Assembly (NCBI GenBank): GCA_023666125.1
Contig: JAMPCN010000009.1
Location: forward strand, 1-47,302
Reading direction: 5' to 3'
Source: Bacillus sp. (in: firmicutes)
GTDB lineage: Bacteria > Bacillota > Clostridia > Lachnospirales > Lachnospiraceae
DNA length: 47,302 nt
Below the pieces are notes generated by a model, which saw nothing but the letters and a program-made list of their open reading frames with translations, ran no database searches and was not told the DNA's origin. Shown here piece by piece: positions 43,383 through 47,302 of the stretch. Position 1 is the first letter of the stretch. Every line of letters begins with the position of its first letter. The translations under genes were made by a program, and so were the position numbers.

Positions 43383-43488
43383 GATAACATCAGTTCTGGG
43401 AGGAGTACGGTAAAACGTATCGCCAGTGTCTCGGTTCACACATAGAATATCCCGGAGGAACACTTGGCGGCTGATGTTGTCTTTTTTT
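43383..43488 (+). ncRNA. Structured RNA element ending in a U-tract (complex terminator or small RNA)
   Basis: Outer stem GATAACATCAG (43383-43393) with CTGATGTTGTC (43471-43481), 11 bp with one G-U pair, then seven T. Inside, TACG (43406-43409) pairs with CGTA (43416-43419), and CGCCAGTGT (43421-43429) with ACACTTGGCG (43460-43469), enclosing a purine-rich GGAGGAA strand. This is a branched fold much larger than a normal terminator. It starts 19 bases after the fusion gene stop. No known riboswitch class was recognised. Confidence 0.5.
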
Positions 43489-43645
43489 GTCTCTTTATAA
43501 CATTTGGCAGCAAAAAAAGTCCGTTTTACGACATATTCTTTATCAACAGGAGAAAAATAGCCGATATTATAAAATAACGCGCGTGTGCAAATAAAGATAT
43601 GTGCAGATAAGGAACAGGGCTAAGGTTGTGCTTGGTGGCGTAAAC
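43489..43645. other. Leader region before the two-component system
   Basis: AT-rich non-coding DNA. No confident promoter boxes, open frame or palindrome was found. It leads into the shared segment at 43646-43667. Confidence 0.4.
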
Positions 43646-43667
43646 TCGCAGGCTGAGGAAAGGCATG
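43646..43667. repeat. Shared leader segment, copy B (before the response regulator)
   Basis: TCGCAGGCTGAGGAAAGGC then ATG; compare TCGCAGGCTAAGAGAAAGGC at 38946. Provides GAGGAAAGG as the ribosome site for the gene starting at 43665 or 43677. Confidence 0.6.
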
Positions 43668-44396
43668 GTTATAAAGATGAAAATAGCGGTGTGTGACGAC
43701 GAAAAGATGGTCAGGGAAGATATTGCGGGAAAGATTAAGCGTCTTTATCCTGAGGCGGAGTTGTATTTATATGAGGACGGAGAAAAGCTTTTAAAATCTG
43801 GCGAAGCATTTGACATTATCTTTCTGGATATTCAGATGGACGGCATAAACGGCATGGAGGCGGCAAAAAAGCTCCGGGAAAGCGAAAAGGGAAAAGACGC
43901 GGTTTTAATCTTTGTGACGGCGTTAGACGAGTATGTATACCAGGCGTTTGACGTGGAGGCTTTCCATTATCTTGTCAAACCGTTTCAGAAAGCGAAGTTT
44001 TATGAAGTTCTTAATGCGGCGGTGAAAAAGTGCGGGCAAAATAGGCAGAAAACATTTGCCAAGGAGGAAAAAAGCATTTCCATCAAAATTGGAAGAGTGA
44101 CATCGAAAGTCTATGTAAAGGATATTATTTATGCGGAAGTGTTTAACCGGAAGATTATTCTGCATAGTACGGACGGCGAACTGGAGTTTTACGGAAGAAT
44201 GAACGATTTGGAAAAGGAATTGGGCGAAGACTTTTTCAGGCCGCACAGAGCCTATCTTGTGCAGTTACGGTATGTGTCAAGCTATAATGCGACAAGTATT
44301 CTGTTGGAAAACGGGCAGCGCATTATTATGGCAAAGCAGAAGTATGAGGAATTTGTAAAGTGTTATTTTCAGTATGTAAGAAAAGACGATAAGTAG
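43665..44396 (+). CDS. LytTR-family response regulator (AgrA/LytR-like)
   Basis: 243 residues. Receiver domain (about 5-125): acidic pair in AVCDDEKM, phospho-Asp in IIFLDIQMDGI, switch residue T in FVTALDEY and K in LVKPFQKAK. LytTR DNA-binding domain (about 140-238): ISIKIGRVTSKVYVKDIIYAE, FFRPHRAYLVQLRYVSSYN. LytTR regulators bind direct repeats and often govern secretion, peptide or surface traits. ATG 43665 is close to the GAGGAAAGG site; ATG 43677 (MKIAVCDDE) matches the usual family start better. Followed by the kinase gene 30 bases later. Confidence 0.92.
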   Translation: MVIKMKIAVCDDEKMVREDIAGKIKRLYPEAELYLYEDGEKLLKSGEAFDIIFLDIQMDGINGMEAAKKLRESEKGKDAVLIFVTALDEYVYQAFDVEAFHYLVKPFQKAKFYEVLNAAVKKCGQNRQKTFAKEEKSISIKIGRVTSKVYVKDIIYAEVFNRKIILHSTDGELEFYGRMNDLEKELGEDFFRPHRAYLVQLRYVSSYNATSILLENGQRIIMAKQKYEEFVKCYFQYVRKDDK

Positions 44397-44426
44397 AAGA
44401 GGGTATGAAAAGGCGCGGGGATAACT

Positions 44427-45863
44427 ATGGAACCGGAAAATATAGAATTGTATTACAGTATAATAACTACTGTTATGGATAATGTGGAACAGATAGCGTG
44501 CGCAGGCTGTCTGTGTCTGCTTTGCAGGGGATTTTTCCGAAGAAAGAAGCAGATATGGGCGATTGGCATTATTTATTTAGCGCTGCTGGAAATACAGTAT
44601 TGTATTCCGGTATATATGGGGGTTATGATAGCGCATATGACTGCAAGCGGAGTATGTCTGTTTTTGATGCTTCTGGAAGAAAAAAGGATGTATGGACGCT
44701 TTTGTCTGTCAACGTTTTCCGTTAAGGTCTATCTGATTTTAGTGTTTTTTTCCATACGGGATTTATCATGCAATATTGCCATGGAATTGTATGTGCTTTG
44801 TACGGAAAAAATGTGGAGAGCATTCTCTCAAAGTGTGGACGTAGCAAATCCTGACGCATGGAAGCTATATTTTGGCGCATACGTTTTATCCACTTTCATG
44901 ATGTATGCGGTGGAGATTACGCTGATGTTTCTGGCGGTGCGCCTGATTAACAGGGCTTTTTATGATAAAAGCGCAAAATACGGGTGGAAAGAAATTATTC
45001 TTTTATTGATTCCGTCCGGAGCGGGATTCTGCGTGCATATGCTGCGCAGAAGATATGAAGCGGTATTTTTTCAGGTGACAACAAAAGAACTGATTAATTT
45101 TTATGCCGCCAATAGTTCGATTGCGCTTTTACTCAGTTTATGCTATTTGATAACGCTTGCGGCGGTTATTGTGGAACTCTATTTATTTCAGGGGCTTAGA
45201 AAAAAGCAGGAAGAAGAGAAAAATCAGGTTGTTTTGCAAAACCAGGTGCATGACATGCGTTCCCGTATTGCAGAGATAGAACGTATCTATGCCGGAGTGC
45301 GGGGCATCAGGCACGATTTGAATAACCATGTGCATGTGATTGGGCAGTTATTGGAACAAAAACAGTATGCGCAGGCCACAGACTATCTTAAGACAATGTA
45401 TCAAACCATGGAACACCTTGCTTTTCCGATAAAAACAGGAAATCCGGTAACAGATGTTATCATTAATGAAAAGGCCAGGGAAGCCGAGGCGGCAGAAATC
45501 ACGTTCCATTCGGATTTTTCCTTTTTATCGGACAGCCCTGTCGATGTTTTTGATATCAGCATTATTTTAAAAAATCTTTTGGAAAATGCCTTTGAAGCCG
45601 TTTGCAAGACAAAGTCACAGGATAGGGAAATAGCGGTTCATTCCGCCAGAAAGAAGAACGCGTATTTTATTACGGTATATAACTCCTATGATAAAATACT
45701 TTCCTTAGATGAAAACGGGCTGCCCGAAACGGATAAAACAGACGGAGATATTCACGGATTGGGATTAAAAAATGTCAAAATGGTGACGGAAAAGTATTTC
45801 GGCACGCTGGCGATAGAGCAGGACGAAAAAAGCGTAACGGTAACGGTTATGCTGATAAGCTGA
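44427..45863 (+). CDS. GHKL-domain sensor histidine kinase (AgrC-like)
   Basis: 478 residues. About six membrane segments (about 15-255, e.g. WAIGIIYLALLEIQYCIPVY) form the sensor. A coiled linker leads to the phospho-acceptor His in GIRHDLNNHVHVIGQLL (about 294-310), then the GHKL ATPase with NLLENAFEAV (N box) and DIHGLGLKNVKMV (G box). This is the AgrC/ComD-type peptide-sensing kinase layout. Paired with the LytTR regulator upstream. No AgrB or AgrD-like gene lies inside the window. A hairpin follows the stop. Confidence 0.9.
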   Translation: MEPENIELYYSIITTVMDNVEQIACAGCLCLLCRGFFRRKKQIWAIGIIYLALLEIQYCIPVYMGVMIAHMTASGVCLFLMLLEEKRMYGRFCLSTFSVKVYLILVFFSIRDLSCNIAMELYVLCTEKMWRAFSQSVDVANPDAWKLYFGAYVLSTFMMYAVEITLMFLAVRLINRAFYDKSAKYGWKEIILLLIPSGAGFCVHMLRRRYEAVFFQVTTKELINFYAANSSIALLLSLCYLITLAAVIVELYLFQGLRKKQEEEKNQVVLQNQVHDMRSRIAEIERIYAGVRGIRHDLNNHVHVIGQLLEQKQYAQATDYLKTMYQTMEHLAFPIKTGNPVTDVIINEKAREAEAAEITFHSDFSFLSDSPVDVFDISIILKNLLENAFEAVCKTKSQDREIAVHSARKKNAYFITVYNSYDKILSLDENGLPETDKTDGDIHGLGLKNVKMVTEKYFGTLAIEQDEKSVTVTVMLIS

Positions 45864-45869
45864 AATTTT

Positions 45870-45903
45870 AATGTCATTTTTGCCGCCATTGATGACATTT
45901 TTC
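45870..45903 (+). terminator. Terminator of the two-component operon
   Basis: AATGTCAT (45870-45877) pairs with ATGACATT (45892-45899), then TTTC. The T-tract follows at once. Confidence 0.7.
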
Positions 45904-45932
45904 TTCACAGGGCAAAAGTTATGTGCTATACT
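45904..45932 (+). promoter_or_regulatory. Sigma-A-type promoter of the 164-residue protein
   Basis: TTCACA (45904-45909), 17-bp spacer, TATACT (45927-45932), 26 bp before the start at 45958. Confidence 0.6.
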
Positions 45933-45957
45933 GATTGGGAAAGGTGGAGGTTTCACA

Positions 45958-46452
45958 ATGTACATTAACGATTTGGGAGCGGAAAGAACCGCCTCTCATG
46001 TTCATGAAAATACTGCGGTAAAGACAGCCGGTGCGAAGCAAAGCACAAGCAGCGCCGCTGCAACAAGCTATCCGGACGCAATGCAGAAAGCGCTGGATAA
46101 GCAGAGCGTGACGCCGCTTAATTACAGCTCGACCTGGGCGGGAAATATTATTATCCGGGAAGCGTTAGAGAAGATGAAAGAGGACCCGGAATGGGAAGAG
46201 TCGGTCATGAGTAAGATTAAAGAAGAGACGCGGACCGATTATCAGTTAGACGGGCAGTCGGGGCTGCAAAGCTACCTGATGCAGCAGCTAATAAACGGTG
46301 GAAGCAATGCAAGCCTGTTAAATTACGGATATTCCCCGTATACGGCGAGTCTGTCTGGTTACACAGGGCTGGGAATGCTGGCGTCGTCGGCTTACGGAAA
46401 TGTGATGAATAATGCCTATAATACCAGTTTACTTGGGAACTGGCTGTTATAA
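45958..46452 (+). CDS. Uncharacterised 164-residue protein
   Basis: 164 residues from ATG 45958, fixed by GGTGGAGG 9 bases upstream and a promoter just before it. An N-terminal Ser/Thr/Ala-rich segment (about 10-40), a charged helical middle (EALEKMKEDPEWEESVMSKI, about 62-82), and a C-terminal part rich in Asn, Tyr, Gly, Ser and Leu. No signal peptide, no membrane segment, no catalytic motif. Own promoter and terminator, so a monocistronic unit. No family recognised. Confidence 0.7.
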   Translation: MYINDLGAERTASHVHENTAVKTAGAKQSTSSAAATSYPDAMQKALDKQSVTPLNYSSTWAGNIIIREALEKMKEDPEWEESVMSKIKEETRTDYQLDGQSGLQSYLMQQLINGGSNASLLNYGYSPYTASLSGYTGLGMLASSAYGNVMNNAYNTSLLGNWLL

Positions 46453-46468
46453 AAAATGAGAGTAGGAA

Positions 46469-46499
46469 AGAGTCGGCTGAGCGGTTGACTCTTTTTTTG
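46469..46499 (+). terminator. Terminator after the 164-residue protein gene
   Basis: AGAGTC (46469-46474) pairs with GACTCT (46487-46492), followed by TTTTTTTG. Confidence 0.85.
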
Positions 46500-46523
46500 T
46501 TTTAAAAAAGAAAAAAATAAGTG

Positions 46524-46552
46524 TTGACAATCTCAATTAGATTGTGTACAAT
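46524..46552 (+). promoter_or_regulatory. Sigma-A promoter of the glutathione peroxidase genes
   Basis: TTGACA (46524-46529), 17-bp spacer, TACAAT (46547-46552), about 66 bp before the start. Confidence 0.8.
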
Positions 46553-46574
46553 CAAAATATAAATTGTACGCAAT
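46541..46574 (+). promoter_or_regulatory. Candidate MarR/OhrR-type operator pair
   Basis: ATTGTGTACAAT (46541-46552), a perfect 12-bp palindrome over the -10 box, and ATTGTACGCAAT (46563-46574), with the same ATTG/CAAT ends, are 22 bp apart, two helical turns. OhrR/MarR peroxide sensors use TACAATT-type sites, which fits a peroxidase gene. Confidence 0.5.
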
Positions 46575-46617
46575 TAAATTTTATTAAATTAAAATCAGAC
46601 AGAAAGGAGAAATATTT

Positions 46618-47091
46618 ATGGGTATTTATGATTATTCCGTAAAAGCGCAGGACGACAGCGACGTTGCGCTGGCGGATTATCAGGGGAAAGTGCTTTTAAT
46701 TGTCAACACGGCGACGGGGTGCGGGTTTACGCCGCAGTATGACGGCTTACAGGATTTATATGAGAAATATCAGGAGAAGGGGCTGGAGATTTTAGATTTT
46801 CCCTGCAACCAGTTCGGCAATCAGGCGCCCGGAAGCGACGAAGAGATTACGGATTTTTGCCAGTCACGCTATGGCGTAACTTTTAGGCAGTTTAAGAAAA
46901 TCAAGGTAAACGGGAAAGAGGAAGAACCGTTATATACCTTTTTAAAGTCGCAGCAAAAGGGCGTTATGGGCGATAATATCAAATGGAATTTCACAAAGTT
47001 TCTGGTGGATAGAAAAGGTAATGTAGTGGCGCGCTTTGCACCGACCGTGACGCCGGAAAAGTTAGAGGAACAAATCACAAAATTATTATAA
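46618..47091 (+). CDS. Glutathione peroxidase-family thiol peroxidase
   Basis: 157 residues. Active-site Cys in NTATGCGFTPQY (Cys35; Cys instead of selenocysteine), with the partner Gln in FPCNQFGNQAPG and Trp in IKWNFTKFLVDR. The resolving-type Cys in FPCNQFG suggests thioredoxin-dependent turnover, as in most bacterial members. Reduces peroxides in the cytoplasm. Strong AAAGGAG site 8 bases upstream. A second homolog starts 23 bases after its stop. Confidence 0.93.
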   Translation: MGIYDYSVKAQDDSDVALADYQGKVLLIVNTATGCGFTPQYDGLQDLYEKYQEKGLEILDFPCNQFGNQAPGSDEEITDFCQSRYGVTFRQFKKIKVNGKEEEPLYTFLKSQQKGVMGDNIKWNFTKFLVDRKGNVVARFAPTVTPEKLEEQITKLL

Positions 47092-47114
47092 GATAGGAAA
47101 GAGAGGACAATACC

Positions 47115-47302
47115 ATGAATATTTATGATTTTACCGTAAAAGATGCAGAGGAGAACGATATCTCTTTAAAAGACTATGCCGGAAAGGTCATTTTGCTTAT
47201 CAATTCCGCAACGCAGTGTGGATTTACGCCGCAGTATGACGCTCTGCAGGATATGTATGAAAAATATGAGGACGAAGGATTTGTGATTTTGGACTTCCCC
47301 TG
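47115..47302 (+). CDS. Second glutathione peroxidase-family protein (cut by the window end)
   Basis: The first 62 codons are present: MNIYDFTVKDAEENDISLKD, then INSATQCGFTPQYDALQDMY with the active Cys and ILDFP at the edge. It is clearly paralogous to the preceding gene but diverged (for example TQCGF against TGCGF). A GAGAGGACA site lies 6 bases upstream. The two are a tandem operon under the same promoter. Confidence 0.9.
   Translation, partial: MNIYDFTVKDAEENDISLKDYAGKVILLINSATQCGFTPQYDALQDMYEKYEDEGFVILDFP

Noticed and set aside
43383-43488. T-box, cobalamin, c-di-GMP or SRP RNA for the structured element
   Set aside because: None of the conserved sequence boxes of these classes could be found.
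1-47302. Prophage, intact insertion sequence or tRNA genes
   Set aside because: No transposase, integrase, phage structural gene or cloverleaf was found; the only mobile-like traces are the small palindromic elements and relics listed.

Overview
The window looks like a chromosomal segment of a spore-forming, anaerobic, gut-type Clostridia, most probably Lachnospiraceae. The evidence is spoIVA, a SpoVAF/GerA-type spore protein, an oxygen-sensitive class III ribonucleotide reductase (nrdDG), an exosortase G (XrtG) locus, a GGGtGRT protein, moderate GC and strong AGGAGG ribosome binding sites. No rRNA, tRNA, CRISPR array, intact insertion sequence or prophage was seen. The species call is an inference from protein families.

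Region by region. 1-2.6 kb: tail of an upstream gene, two tandem intercistronic hairpins, the GGGtGRT gene and a membrane-anchored FKBP/trigger-factor-like isomerase. 2.7-7.3 kb: an accessory patch with a heptad-repeat coiled-coil protein, two tandem DUF4153-like membrane proteins (the second broken by a deletion and frameshift), and a decayed piece of a MATE transporter gene whose intact relative lies at 10.3-11.7 kb. 7.3-16 kb: a GT-C-like membrane protein, a TetR regulator with a CPBP protease, a MATE pump, a YkgJ-type cysteine-cluster protein, two lipoproteins, a Gfo/Idh/MocA oxidoreductase, an acetyltransferase and a 138-bp nested inverted-repeat element. 16-19.9 kb: a complete potABCD polyamine uptake operon on the minus strand, divergent from a lactonase-family beta-propeller gene.

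21.1-28.0 kb is the most distinctive block: a six-gene operon with a large PTPS-related/YfhO-like membrane protein, a secreted low-complexity protein with a Firmicu-CTERM-like tail, two 6-pyruvoyl-tetrahydropterin-synthase-like proteins that have lost the catalytic cysteine, exosortase XrtG (Cys99/Arg141/His161) and a processive GT2 glycosyltransferase. It reads as a self-contained surface sorting and probably glycan-attachment system with its own substrate. Its terminator hairpin overlaps a sigma-E-type promoter for the next gene, spoIVA.

29.6-39.4 kb is rich in nucleotide metabolism: purine nucleoside phosphorylase, cytidine deaminase, an MtaD-like amidohydrolase, a membrane-anchored MutS-like ATPase, RNase HI, a WYL regulator, nrdD-nrdG behind a strong promoter with paired NrdR-like boxes, and dUTPase. 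Two copies of a palindromic element, with a compensatory base change in the inner hairpin, lie at the stop codons of the MutS-like gene and nrdG. 39.4-47.3 kb: a SpoVAF/GerA protein behind a sigma-G-type promoter, an unusual single-chain fusion of a GH1 beta-glycosidase to a full type I mannose-6-phosphate isomerase, a structured RNA or complex terminator, a LytTR/GHKL (AgrA/AgrC-like) two-component pair, a small uncharacterised protein, and tandem glutathione peroxidase genes, the second cut by the window edge.
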